NCBI GenBank assembly: GCA_034336665.1
Contig: JAPFBE010000032.1
Location: 744,001-808,000 of the forward strand
From: Luscinia megarhynchos
Taxonomy: Eukaryota > Chordata > Aves > Passeriformes > Turdidae
Direction: 5' to 3'
DNA: 64,000 bases
Shown here: positions 47,300 to 59,420 of the stretch, piece by piece
Layout: each line of letters begins with the position of its first letter
Numbering within the stretch: position 1 is the stretch's first letter
Made by a program: the position numbers and the translations under genes
The notes under the pieces: generated by a model
Told to the model about the DNA's origin: nothing
Seen by the model: the letters and a program-made list of their open reading frames with translations, nothing else
Database searches by the model: none

Positions 47300-47510
47300 C
47301 AATTTTTTACTCTGATTCAACTGTCACCCTTTTAATAACCCCCACCTCAAAGGGTTCTCCTTTTGCTCCTACCACTGTGGCAGTCTCTTTGGATAAACTA
47401 CATCCTTTTGGCAAAAACTGAATAGTTGATCTCTCAGCGTCTGTGTCAACCAGAAAAACTATTTCCTGACCGTGGGGACCCACTTTTAGTTTTATCAAGG
47501 GCTCTTATGA
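47300..47510 (-). pseudogene. pro: ERV-f protease
   Basis: The open segment 47307-47498 contains VFLVDTDAERS, the place of the usual DTGAERS active site. The Gly of the D-T/S-G triad is Asp here, which should abolish activity. A stop near 47310 separates it from RT (LLGRDMIIELGI at about 47260), and one also separates it from gag. Confidence 0.85.
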
Positions 47511-47568
47511 TGTTTCCGGTCCCCAAGAGATAGAGCCCCTGACCCTCTAATCTGTCTTGAACTCCTTC

Positions 47569-48951
47569 TCATCCCCGAATCCTGGCCCTACACTCTCTCT
47601 TGAAATGCCCTTTTTTCCCACAATAAAAACACACTTTGATGTCCTGTCTCTCCTTAGAATTCCCAGATTCTCTAGACTCTTTTACTGGTCGCCTCTGTGT
47701 CTCCCTCCGATCTTGTTCCTTACTTTCTCGCACCGCAGCAACCATCATTCTAACCTGCCGTTTGTGGCTCTCTTCTTCCCTCCGGACATACACCTTTTGG
47801 GCCTCTCTCAACAGCTCATCTAAGCCTCTATCCTGCCAATCTTTCAGCTTTTGTATCTTTTTCCTTATATCTTCCCAAGATTTAGACACAAAATGTACCT
47901 TCAACACCGCCTGCCCCATTTGACCATCTGGATCCATTCCTGAATAAAGCTGGAAATTTTTTCTCAACCTCTCTAACCACTCTGTGGGGGTTTCATCTTT
48001 CTTTTGTCTTTCATTAAATGCCTTATTGATGTTCTGGCCCCTCGGGACTGTTTCCCTAATTCCCTGAACTATAATTGCCCTTAAGTCCTGCATGTGTGTT
48101 CGATGTGCTGGATTCTGGTGATCCCATTGAGGATTCTGCAGGGGCCATTTGATGTTAGCTGCAGGACCCTGAGCGTGCTGGGCGTCCCAGATAGGCATCC
48201 CTTCCCTCCTAATCATATTTTTCTCTTTGGTAGTAAACAGGATGTTCAAAATAGATTGTAATTCCTCCCAGGTGTACATATTAGGACCCTAAAATTGATC
48301 CACTCTTTCAGCAACTCCCAGTGGGTCTTCTAATAAATGCCCCATTTCTTTCTTAAACTCCCTAACATCCCCTGAACTGAGGGGTACAGATATAAATCCT
48401 ATTCCTGCCTGGGGTCCTCCCATTGGCATTTCTCTCAATGGAAATAAATTTTCTTGTTGTTTCCTAGATCTACCTCTAGTGACTGGTCCTGAATAGTCTG
48501 AATGATCAGAGTCAGAATTTTCCTCTGGGGGAGGTGCACTGGGCACATATGGGGGAGGTACTATCAGAGTTTCTTCTTTCCTACCCCCCTGTTTCTTATT
48601 TTTGCCATCCTCTGATTTTTTGGTCAATTTGAAGATAAAAACCTCGGGGCGGGCTATCCAGATTTTTGCATATTCACTTTCCTCTAAGCAAACAGGTTTT
48701 TTGGTATTTACTCAAATATTCAATCTCTGCTTTACCCAATCCTCTGTTGACCCAAATATCGGCCAAAACACCTTTCTTGAAATCTCCTTCCCACCCCAGA
48801 CTTCCACAGAATAATGTATCATCCTAGCCTTATCCTTCCCTCTCGTCCCAGGAAAATGGTCCCAATTCTCTAGCAGGAATCCCAAGGGACTATCTCTAGG
48901 TATGGGTGGGAGTTTAACGTCTGCAGGAGGCTTACTTTTCCCCTGCCCCAT
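47569..48951 (-). pseudogene. gag: ERV-f gag: matrix, PPPY domain, capsid, nucleocapsid
   Basis: Gag starts at 48951 with MGQGKSKPP, a myristoylation-type matrix N terminus. Matrix is open to 48712. The middle part (48289-48627) has the late domain VPPPYVPSAPPP and the capsid N terminus. Capsid continues (47569-48279) with the major homology region (ETPTEWLERLRKNFQLY) and a charged coiled region, then one zinc knuckle CFYCGKKGHFKREC, the single-knuckle state typical of gammaretroviruses. Stops or frame breaks separate the three parts at about 48710-48630 and 48285, but most of the sequence is alignable to an intact gag. Confidence 0.92.
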
Positions 48952-49194
48952 TCTTCCGGAGTACCTTCACTGACGCCAAAATCACTTTCGCTTCCCCTGT
49001 TTCGTGGCCCACGCCCTCGCGGGCCAGTGGGAACCGCACTACTAAGGGTCCACACTCGCTTGGGGAATCTGGCTACCAGCTCCCCTCTCTCACACACACC
49101 ATGTCGCCGTACTCCAGGATCCCGACCCCGCCCGAACGGATCCCCTTATACTTACGCGTCCTGCGTCTTCGTCCGGCCTTTGTGCACAAAATTT
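48952..49194 (-). other. ERV-f leader with splice donor, primer site missing
   Basis: This is the untranslated region between gag and the 5' end of the internal sequence. On the minus strand GCGTAAGTAT near 49148-49157 is a good splice donor candidate for env mRNA. No recognisable primer binding site (TGG plus tRNA complement) adjoins the LTR, because 49195-49262 separates them. Confidence 0.7.
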
Positions 49195-49262
49195 AAGAGG
49201 AACCCCACAGCCCCGCAGGGGAAGGACTCCTTTCCCCGTGCAGCGGAAGAAAATCTCAGTGA
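49195..49262 (+). repeat. 68 bp duplicate of the external flank inside ERV-f
   Basis: This stretch (aggaaccccacagcc ... aatctcagtga) repeats 40715-40782, the family C LTR sequence outside the provirus, with about three differences. It sits between the leader and the 5' LTR, where the primer site belongs. Confidence 0.92.
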
Positions 49263-49828
49263 TGTTATAAATGAGTACAATGGACCATGCCAGATCGAAT
49301 CAAAATTGAAAAATTTATTGGTCACAGAAAGCAAAAGTAAAGATCAGCGCTGCGCCGGGCGGCAAGGGAGTCGAGCCGAGCTCGCTCCACCAACTGCCGC
49401 AACCCCCCCCTTTCAGTTCGTCCCTTTTAATTTGTTCAGTTTCTGGATTACGTGTTCTTCCTTTAGTAATTTGCACATGCTCTTCCAGTTGCTAGGGGTA
49501 TTTTTCTGGTCTTTTTCTGCCTTCTGGTGGTCGAGGGATGAAGGTGAGGAGCCTCTTTCTCTGTTTTGTCTTGCTAACCCCCCTCCTCCTTATAGGGTGA
49601 TCCGGCGGTTTCTTGGAAACTTACTAGCACTTAGATATGTGATTTATGCAAGTAAAGCAAAGCGATTAACTCTCAAGGTCTGTCTGGCTAGCAAAGCAAA
49701 ACAATTAACATCTTCTTGGCAAGCAAAGCAAAGCAATAAAACAATTTTACAACATCTTGGCTCCACAGGCCCAGGCGATATCTTTCTCAAGGTCTGTCAG
49801 GCGAACAAAAGGTTCCTTATCTATCACA
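49263..49828 (-). repeat. ERV-f 5' LTR, 566 bp
   Basis: Nearly identical to 40783-41347 (offset 8480), including the ends TGTTATAAATG and CTATCACA, and followed by the target duplication AGTGA. Confidence 0.94.
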
Positions 49829-50141
49829 AGTGATGCACTGACCAAACCCCTCTGCCCTGTCTGCCTCTGCTGTCGGTGGGAAGGAGGGAAGGGCTCAGGG
49901 AAGAAAAGGTGGTTTTGAGGGCTTATTTTACTTCTCATTATCTTCCTCTGACTTTGTTAGTAATAAATTCACTTTGTACCTCTAAGCCAAGACTTTTTTG
50001 CCCTTTGGAGTGTTTTCTCCCAGTCCTTATCTCAACTCATGAAGCCTTCATTAAGTCTTTCTCTCCTCTGCCCATCTGTGGCAGGGGAGGGTGAGTGTCT
50101 TTTGTGGGTGTCTGACATTTGGCCAGTGTCAAACCATAACA
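49829..50141 (+). repeat. Family C LTR, right part after ERV-f
   Basis: It begins with the ERV-f target duplication AGTGA and continues with tgcactgaccaaaccc, matching (inverted) 51740-51830. AATAAA lies near 49963. It ends GTCAAACCATAACA at 50141. The flanks of the whole LTR (ACATC and TTTCC) do not match. Confidence 0.85.
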
Positions 50142-50588
50142 TTTCCAGTTTGGAATCATCTTGCCAGTATTTAAGCTGTCTTGACATTGCAACTCATTTC
50201 ATTGTCATCCTGGAAATGTATTGTACTCCTCTATTGTTTGTAGTAAGTATTATTAGAACTACAGAACAGAACTGGAGATGGATTTCAATAGGACACGTAA
50301 AGCTTTTCCAGGGCACCTTTCTAACTACTGTGAAGCTATACCAAAACTAAGATCTTTCACTTGCTGTCTCTCTTGTATATGCGGAACAGTTTTGAGGTGT
50401 TCATTTTTCTGTGAATTGCCTGTTATCTTTTTACCGAATGCCTATAAAGTGCTACCTTGTAAAACTATTTAAATTGTCTGATTAAATTGTTTTCATAAAT
50501 AGCTTTGAAACAGTAGCAGTTCTTTTCCTAAAGAAATATGGAATTTTGTTGTTGTTTTTTTTTTATTCAAACATATTGACTTGGGCTA
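50142..50588. other. Unassigned segment before CR1
   Basis: No gene recognised. It may be native intron. Confidence 0.55.
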
Positions 50589-50597
50589 GACTAGATT

Positions 50598-51060
50598 ATG
50601 TCACAACATGGTCTGCTCAGCCTAGTGGTGGAACTGAGAGATGAAGTAGAAAAGTTAAGAAGTGTTAGAGATTCTGAGGAGGAGATTGACTGGTGGAGCT
50701 GCACTCTATCATGCCTTAGACAAATGGACCCACCATCCACTTCACAAGAAGGAATGCATTCCCTACCTTCTCACCACCAAGCAGGAGGAGGACACCTTAG
50801 AAGAGGAAGGGGAGTGGAAACAAGTTTCTGCTTGGGGTGACAGGCAAATCCACTCCCAATCTACCTCATCTTCCCAGGTGCCCTTATACAATAGGTATGA
50901 GGCCCTGGAGTCTGAGGACCAGGGATATGAGGAAGTGGATGAAGGTTCATCAGGGTTGGAGGAGTTATGTAAGGCAGGGCAGGAAGGGATGGCCTGATAT
51001 ACCAACCAGATTCAACCTGTAGGGAAGTATGCTGCCTCCCTGGGGCCTGGGTAAGGAATG
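50598..51060 (+). pseudogene. CR1 ORF1 fragment
   Basis: Starts MSQHGLLSLVVELRDEVEKL, a coiled-coil start typical of CR1 ORF1, with EEEIDWW and further on SQVPLYNRYEALE, a block I recognise from avian CR1 ORF1 proteins (nucleic-acid-binding chaperone). A frame change near 50720 and stops break it; the LTR cuts it at 51060. Confidence 0.82.
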
Positions 51061-52570
51061 TGTCGTGGTTTGACACTGGCCCAATGCCAGGCACCCACGA
51101 GAGTTGCTCGCTCACCCTCCCCTGTCAAAGCTTGGCAGAGGAGGGAAAAAAAATTGAACACTTCATGAGTGAGATAAGGACTGGGAGAAATATTTCAAGG
51201 GCAAAGCAAGCTCAACTTAAATTGCAAAGTGAATTTTATTACTGTTATAGTTGAGTAATGCAAAGGTTGGCTCTCACAATTAAGGGATAAATATTATGTG
51301 TATGTTAAGAGAAGTTTTGTAGACGTATAGTTATGTTATTGCAATATGTCCTCCCATAGTTCTCTTTCCCCTCCCCTTTGTATTGTTGCCACAGGATGGC
51401 CTTGGTAGTTGGGGCATTTGGGAAGGCCCGGCTTGTTACTAGGAGGCACAGCATAAAGACACCTGACCTCCAATCAAGATGTAAGAAATGACAGGATGAC
51501 AGAGAAGGAGTTGACTGACAAGACTTTGGGAGGGGCTAAGGGTATAAAAGGCATCCATTTTGTAGACGAGCACATGGTGGCTTAGTCTCATGCTCCCAGC
51601 ACTGTTTTTTCTCCTTATTCAGTCTTTTGTTGTATATTTGTTAAGGTTTAAATAAACCTTTGAAATTTTAAAAGTGAGCATTGTTTCTCACAATGCTAAC
51701 AGAATCAGAGGAGGATAATGAGAAGTAAAATAAGCCTTTAAAACACCTTTTCCCCCCCAACCCCTCCCTCCTTCCTACTGACAGCAGAGGCAGACAGGAT
51801 GTGGGAGTTTGGTCAGTGCATCACCGAGATTTTCTTCCACTGCTCTGGGAAAGGAGTCTTTCCCCTGTGAGGCTGTGGGGTTCCTCCCACGGGAGGCAGT
51901 TCTCCATGAACTTCTATGGCATGGGTCCACTCTCACGAGCAGCAGCCATACCGCAACTGATGCAACATGAACTCCCCCCACGGGCAGACAGACCTCTCAA
52001 AGCTGCCACGATGTGGGTCTCTCTTTCCACAGGGTGCAGTCCTCCAATGATAGGCTGCTCCAGACTGGAATCAGGGGCCCTCTCTCTCCACCAGGTCCCT
52101 CACAGCCTCCTCCAGGCATCCACCTGCTCTGGCATGGGCACCTCTCCCAAGGGCTGCGAGTGGATCTCTGCATCCCCTGTGGACCCATGGGCTTCTGGGG
52201 GACAACCTGCTTTACCATGGTCATCACCACAGCCTGCAGAGGGATCTCAGCTCTGGTGCCTGGCGCACCTCCTCTCTCTCCTTCTCCATTGACCTTGGTG
52301 TCGCCATGTTACTTTCCCTCACATGTTCTCACCTTCTCTGACTAGGAGCAAAACCCCATGACTTTGTTTTGATTTTCTTCTTAAATATGTCATCACAGAG
52401 GTGTTACCAGCTTCTCTCATTGGCCCAGTTTTGACCAGCAGCATATCCATCCTCAGAGCCATCAGCCATTGACTCTGCTGGACATGGTGGGAAACTTCCA
52501 GCAGCTTCCCACAGGAGCCATCTTTGTGGCCCCCCTGCAGCCAAAAACTAGGCCGTGCCAAACCAATAGA
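51061..52570 (-). repeat. Family C LTR inside CR1, itself split by another LTR
   Basis: Minus-strand LTR with plus-strand ends TGTCGTGGTTTGACAC and AAACCAATAGA. Flanks GAATG (51056-51060) and GGATG (52571-52575) differ at one base and are the probable duplication in the CR1. Without the nested LTR (51243-51692) it is about 1.06 kb. It is homologous to 40002-40782 plus 49829-50141. Confidence 0.87.
51243..51692 (+). repeat. Solo LTR (family D) nested in family C LTR
   Basis: A 450 bp LTR from TGTTATAGTTGAG to TTTCTCACA with TATAAAAGG at about 51543-51551 and AATAAACC near 51650. The family C sequence on both sides (tttattac ... taacagaatcagagg) is the continuous sequence seen at 49940-49970 inverted, so the insertion point is exact; the duplication has decayed (ATTAC against ATGC). 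Confidence 0.85.
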
Positions 52571-52979
52571 GGATGTCACCAAGAAACTTCCCAGCCTGGT
52601 AAGGCCCACTGACTATTACCTGCTACTAGTTTTCCAGGTGAGTACCAATGATGTCTCAACAAGAAGACTGTAGAGAATCAAGAGGGACCTCAGGACCTTT
52701 TGATGACTGGTCAAGGGATCTGGAGCACAAATTGTGTCCTCTTCTGTCCTGCCAGTTGCAGGGAATGATGGGGCAAGAAATAGGAAGATCTTGCAGATGA
52801 ATACCTGGCTTCAGGACTGGTGTTACCAGCAGAACTTTGGGTTTTTGACTGTGAGTCAGTTTCTACAGGACCAAGCCTGCTGGCAACAAACAGGGTCCAC
52901 CTGTCTCAAAGGGGGAAAAGGATCTTAGCTCAGGAGTTAGAAGGGCTCATTGAGAAAGCTTTAAACTAGATTTTAAGGG

Positions 52980-55900
52980 GATGGGGACAGGGTCAGGCTC
53001 AACAGAGATAAGGTGTGGGGAGAATGTTAGCGACCACCCAAGTAGCAAAAGGAGGTTTAAGAGGGAATACCCCATTCAAACACAAGCAGCCAAAGACATA
53101 ACCACAAGACAGGACTATGGGGCATCCCTTTGCACTCCCACTAGGATATTAGCACACTCAAATACCTCTATAAAGTGCCTGTACACCAATGCACACAGGA
53201 TGGGGAACAAGCAAGAGGAACTAGAGATCTATGTGCAGTCACAGGGCTTTGATCTCATTGCGATTACAGAGATGTGGTGGGATAGCTCACGACTGGAATG
53301 TTGTCATGAAGGGCTACACACTGTTTAGGAGAGACAGATCAGGAAGATGTGGTGGTGGAGTTGCCCTCTGTGAGGCAACACTTGGAATGTATTGAGCTCC
53401 ATCTTGGGGTGGATAATGAGTGGGTCGAGAGCTTATGATTTAGGATAAGAGGGCAGACTAATAAAGGTGACACTGTTGTGGGTGTGTGCTACAGGGTGCC
53501 TGAGCAGGAGGAAGGGGATGAGGCCTTCTATAGGAAACTTGAAGCAGCCTCACAGTCACAGGTCCTGGTTCTTGTGGGGGACTTTAGCTACCTTGACATC
53601 TGCTGGAAAAACAACACAGCGAAACACAAACAGTCCAGAAGGTTCCTAGAAAGCATTGATGACAACCTCCTGTCATAGGTAGTGGAGCATCCCACAAGGA
53701 ATGGTGTGCTGCTTGACCTTATACTAACAAACAGGGAAGGTCTTATTGGAGATGTGAAGATGGGGGACAGCCTTGGCTGCAGTGACCATGAGATTGTGGA
53801 GTTCAGTATCGGGAGAAGAGGAAGCAGAGCAGTAAGATTACAACCAAGGACTTCAGGAGAGCTAACTTGAGCCTCTTCAGAGATCTTCTTGGAAGAATCC
53901 CATGGGAACAGGCCCTGCAGGGAAGAGGGGTCCAAGAGAATTGGTTCATATTCAAGAATCACTTCCTCCAGGCTCAAGAACAGTGCATCCCAATGAGCAA
54001 GGAATTGGGCAAAAGGGACGAGAGACCTTCATGGATGAATAAAGAACTCAAGCATAAGCAGGAAGTACACAGGAGGTGGAAACAGGGTCAGACCATTTGG
54101 AATGAATATGGAAAGCTTGTCAGAGAAGGTACAAATGAGACAAGGAAGGCCAAGGACCACCTGGAATTAAATCTGGCCAAGGATGTCAAGGACAACAAGA
54201 AGGGCTTTCTCAATAACAAAAGGAAAACAAAGGATAATGTGGGGCCATTCCTAAATGGAGGGGGACCCTAGTAAGAGAGGACGCAGAGAAGGCAGTTACT
54301 GAACGCCTTCTTTACATTGGTCTTCACTGACAAGATCAACCCTCAGGGATCTCTGACCCAGAAGACCAGGGTTAAGGAATGTTGGAAAGAAGATTTTCCC
54401 TTGGTCAAGGAGGATTGGGTTAGAGAACACCTAGGTAAATCTGACATCCACAAGTCTATGGGCCCTGATGGGATGTACCCATGAGTACTGAGACAGCTGT
54501 CAGACATCATTGCTAGGCCACTCTCAATCACCTTTGAAAGGCCATGGAGATCAGGAAAGGTGCCTGAAGACTGGAAAAAGCAAATGTCACCTTGACCTTC
54601 AAAAAGGTCAAGAAGGAGGACTCAGGGAACTACCAGCTAGTCAGCCTCACCTCAATCTCCAGAAAGCTGATGGAGCATCTCATTCAGAGGCCATCTCTAT
54701 CCACATATCCACATGGACAACAAGAAGGTGATCAAAAATAGTCAGCATGGATTCACTAAAGGTAAATCATATTCAACAGCCTGATTGCCTTCTATGATGA
54801 AACAATTTCCTGGATGAATGATGGGAGAGCAGTGGATATTGTCTACCCGGACTTAAGCAAAGCTTTGAACACTGTCTCTCACAACATACTCATAGGTAAA
54901 CTCAGGAAGTGTAGACTGGATGAGTGGACAGTGAGGTGGATTGAGAACTGGCTGAACGACAGATCCCAGAGGGACATGATCAGTGGCACGGGATCTAGTT
55001 GGAGGACTGTCACTAGTGGTGCCCCCCAAGGTTCTATACTGCACCCAGTATTGTTTAACTTATTCACCAATGACTTGGACAAAGGGGCAGATGCCACCTC
55101 AGCAAGTTTACTGATGACACAAAGATGGGAGGAGTGGCTGATACTCTAGAGTTCTGTGCTGCCCTTCAGAAGGACCTTGACAGATTGGAGAGATGGGCAG
55201 AGAAGAACCATCTGAAACTCAACAAAGGCAAGTGCACGGTCCTGCACCTGGGAAGAATAACTCCATGCACCAGTACAGGCTGGGGGTGACCTGCTGGAAA
55301 GCAGAGGTGCAGAGAAGGACCTGGGGATCCTGGTGGACAGCAAGCTGTCCATGAGCCAGGAATGTGCCCTTGTGGCCAAGAAGGCCAGTGGTATCCTGGG
55401 GTGCATTAGGAAGAGCATTGTCAGCAGGCTGAGGGAGGTGATCCTGCCCTTCTACTCAGCCCTGATGAGGCACATCTGGAGTGCTGTATCCAGTTGTGGG
55501 CTCCTCAGTGCAACAGAGAAATGGAGTTCCTGGAGCAGGTCCAGCAAAGGGTGAGAAAGATGATGAGGGGACTGAAGCATCTCTCTTAAGAGGAAGGACT
55601 GAAAATTTGGCCTATTCAGCCTCAAGAAGAGACAACTGAGACATGACCTTATCAATGTCTATCATTTTCTGAAGGGAGGGTGCCAGAGGATGCAGCCAGG
55701 CTCTTCTCAGTGTTGGCAACCAATAGGACAAGAGGCAACAGGCAGAAACTGATTCAGCTGAATATGAGGAAGAACTTATTTCCTATGAGGGTGACTAAGG
55801 ACTGGAAGAGAGACCAGAGAGGGTGTGGGGCCTCCATCACTGGAGATATTCAAGAACCATCTGGACACAATCCTGTGCCATATGCTCTGGGATGACCCTA
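52980..55900 (+). pseudogene. CR1 ORF2: endonuclease and reverse transcriptase
   Basis: The endonuclease start reads KCLYTNAHRMGNKQEELE and DLIAITEMWWD (53170-53290), with the catalytic Glu of the APE-type fold in [17 protein letters not shown] (about 53570) and SDHEIVEF (about 53790) are later endonuclease motifs. RT follows: [14 protein letters not shown] (about 54850), [17 protein letters not shown] (about 55015-55060) and the F-DD catalytic region ([10 protein letters not shown] in a shifted frame at about 55105). The C-terminal piece GILGCIRKSIVSRLREV is at 55333-55554. Frameshifts and stops throughout: non-functional. Confidence 0.9.
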
Positions 55901-55975
55901 CTTGAACAGGGAGGTTGGATGAGATGAACCCACTGTGGTCCTTTCCAACCTTACACATTCTGTGGTTCTGTGACT

Positions 55976-56982
<1,007 letters not shown>

Positions 56983-57004
56983 TGAACATAATGTATTTGC
57001 AATG

Positions 57005-57392
57005 CTTTGCCTGATGCACCCCAGGATATGGTTGATCCTTGTGGCTCCAGGGCACACTGTTCTCATATTCAACTTGTCATCAACCAGGACCCCCAGGTCC
57101 CTTTCCTCAGAGCTGCTCTCCAGCCTCTCCTTCCCCAGTCTGTCTGTATATCCAGAGTTGCCCCATTCCAGGTGCAGAATCTGACACCCTTGTTGAATTT
57201 CATACAGTTGGTGATTGCCCAGCCATCTAATTTGTCAAGGTCTCTCTGCAGGGACTTTCTGATTTTGAAGGAGTCAACAAGTCCTGCCAATTTAGTGTCA
57301 TCAGCAAACTTACTTAATATAGCTTCAAGTCCTACATTTAAGTAGTTTATGAAGATGTCAAAGACAACTGGGCCTAAAATGGTGCCTTGGGT
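57005..57392 (-). mobile_element. CR1 LINE fragment (RT), 5' side cut by a provirus
   Basis: The minus strand reads [18 protein letters not shown], then [11 protein letters not shown] with the FADD motif and [12 protein letters not shown], the RT palm/thumb of a CR1. The sequence stops at 57392, where an LTR begins. The 3' tail is missing. It starts only about 30 bp after the GOLPH3 exon donor. Confidence 0.9.
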
Positions 57393-58672
57393 TGTTGCCT
57401 GGAAATAGAATAAAACCTTCCCAAACAACGTTAAAATGATAATATAAAAGCAAACCTTTACTTGAAAGCCTTCAGGTGCACAATATGGCAAAAAAACAAG
57501 CCTGGAATTAGATTTGTAAAATTTTATCAGATTGGGCAATTAGTATATCTAGTAAATATTGTCCAATTAGAAGAGCAGTTGGTTACGTCATCTCCCCCCA
57601 GGTTTTGGCCCCATTGGATCCCTCTCTCCTGATCCTCTAACTTTGCCTTTATTATGTCTATGATATATGATGCAAAGCCAAATGTCCTTGCTAAACTAAC
57701 AAATAAGACTAAACAGAATATTAGGAATGCATCAATAAGGGTTTGCTTGCAGTGGGAAAGAGAGCTGGAAAAGTACTAGAAGTTACAACCATGCATTAAC
57801 AGTCTACAAAGCTACAAATGCATGAAGAATACTGTCTCGGTTTGAAAGACAGGTGTCTGCTACGGAAAGCAGGGCCCTCCCTTGAAATGGAAAAATAAAC
57901 CCTCTCCCTCTGAATTAGTATGAGTTTGAAATTAAGGAGCTTTCAGGCAAACATATGGGGATAGGAATAACAGTTCTTTGCTAGTATGTAAAACAAGGCA
58001 AACAAAACAACAACTATGGAATTAATAACAAAACTAGGAACCCAGTAACAGTCCTTTTTGGCTGCAGACACTTTCCCTTTTGGTGCAGTTACCGTCACAG
58101 CCGGCAGGGAGCGCTGGCAGGCTCCGGGTGGACAGGGCAGGTGCAATGATCCTCACGTGGCTGCAGGGGGGGCTGTGGCATGATCTCAGGGAGCACGTGG
58201 TCATGGCGACTGTGTCTGAAACGGGAAGGGATGGAAAAGAGAAGCTTTGCTTACAAACCCTGGGGACAGCGTCGGTCCTGGTGTTCTAGCAGGACGCTTG
58301 GAAACAGCAAACTGAAGCAGCAAGCTGTCCTAGCAGGGCAGGGTTGCGGCGTCCAGCAGCAGAAGAAGAGGCAGCTCCCGGTGTTGGGATGACAGGGGTA
58401 GCAGCGACCCTCCTCCTCCAAAGCCAAGAGTGAGCGAGAGAGCAGCTGCCCCCCCCCCCCGCCTTTCCTTTTACCTGTTTCAAATCTCATGGTGTTTCTG
58501 TCCCTCCCTCCGAGAGAAACTCCCAAAAACCAATGGTTCCCCCCTCCCCTATCTAAAGTACTTCACCATCAGTGCTTCTTTAGCAAGTCAATGGAGAAAA
58601 TTCCACAGGCAATGAGGAAAAGAAAAGCCAACCCCCAACAAATACATAAAAGCTAAAAATCTTTAGGCATCA
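57393..58672 (-). repeat. ERV-g 3' LTR (family H), interrupted 57833-58640
   Basis: After the minus-strand polypurine tract AAAAGGGGGAAA the LTR starts TGATGCCTAAAG and, after the nested LTR and its AATAC duplication, continues to the end CCAGGCAACA at 57393. AATAAAGGC lies on the minus strand near 57640-57650. Its own length is about 467 bp. Confidence 0.75.
57833..58640 (-). repeat. Solo LTR (family E) in ERV-g LTR, TSD AATAC
   Basis: Plus-strand ends TGTCTCGGTTTGAAAG and AACCCCCAACA, 808 bp, with exact duplication AATAC (57828-57832 and 58641-58645). Inverted relative to 17966-19135 and 19488-21088. Confidence 0.9.
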
Positions 58673-58684
58673 TTTCCCCCTTTT

Positions 58685-59246
58685 AGATTCTTGACAAAAA
58701 TTCCACATTGTTTTATCTCTACCACTTAGATTTTATCTTAGATCATAAAGATGACTAGAAATCATAGCATTAAATCATATAGCCAGTTATTATGCAGACC
58801 CCAACTACAAATATAGCCTGGATGAATAATTGTTTTGTCCAAGCCCAATTTGATAACCATGAGGTAAGTGTATGAAAGATCTGTGAGTTACCTGTTGTAG
58901 AATTTTGTCTCCAGATTTTAGCCAAACCTTCAATAATCCTTCCTCTCTGATCTACATAAGAACACTAGCATTAATTACGGTTCACATACCCCCTTGTGAG
59001 GCTTGTAGGAAATTGACAGCCGTTCTGCTTTGCAAATTTTAGGTCTACACCTGAGTCATGGTTACCAACAGTGTGGATAACAGACACAAATACGCGGTGT
59101 AAGCCATATCTGTACCTGTCTCTGTTTTCCCAGTTATTTTAAGAGCAGAAGCCTTTTTAACTCTGGAGTAGTAAATCCAGGTTCCCTTGCCAGTAACTTT
59201 GCCTGCAGTGAGCGTAGTCAGCAGGACTTAGAATGGTCCTCTCCAC
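58685..59246 (-). pseudogene. env: ERV-g integrase end and env TM remnant
   Basis: Just left of the nested LTR the minus strand reads VLLTTLTAGKVTGKGTW, the C-terminal domain of gammaretroviral integrase (about 59145-59235). Further on, IFHTLTSWLSNWAWTKQLF and a hydrophobic stretch (about 58780-58880) look like the membrane-proximal and membrane-spanning part of TM. There is no room for SU, so most of env is deleted. Stops are frequent. The TM assignment is less sure than the integrase. Confidence 0.68.
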
Positions 59247-59387
59247 TGTCTGGGTCCACACCACATGCGGAGTCCTGATAGGTTCTTTTAGGGATCTCAA
59301 AGCACAAAAGACACAGCAGGGGACAAAACCAGTTTACTTTTGCAAAAATGCACTTTATTTAGTGCCAACAAAATGCGATAGGGGGAC

Positions 59388-59420
<33 letters not shown>

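Larger units (their letters stand above)
40783..49828 (-). mobile_element. Gammaretrovirus-like (class I) provirus ERV-f, near complete
   Basis: A 9.05 kb minus-strand provirus inserted in a family C LTR with 5 bp duplication AGTGA (40778-40782 and 49829-49833). From right to left: 5' LTR, leader with splice-donor-like GTAAGT, gag, protease, RT, RNase H, integrase, env, polypurine tract, 3' LTR. The two LTRs (565 and 566 bp) differ by only about three substitutions and one indel by eye, so it is young. Coding regions nevertheless have stops and frameshifts in every gene. The 5' LTR is abnormally separated from the leader by 68 bp of flank-derived sequence. Confidence 0.95.
50590..55975 (+). 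mobile_element. CR1 LINE, near full length, split by a nested LTR
   Basis: Plus-strand CR1 with ORF1 (50598-51060), ORF2 endonuclease (about 53160-53700), reverse transcriptase (about 54440-55160) and the diagnostic 3' end (tccaaccttacacattctgtggttctgtga at 55946-55975, two near-repeated octamers). A family C LTR (51061-52570) interrupts it. Without that the CR1 is about 3.9 kb, close to the length of a complete element. It is sense with GOLPH3. Confidence 0.92.

Noticed and set aside
59391..59420. (GA)n run as an independent feature
   Set aside because: A simple repeat inside the family K LTR; the homologous copy at 14612-15219 has a similar purine tract.
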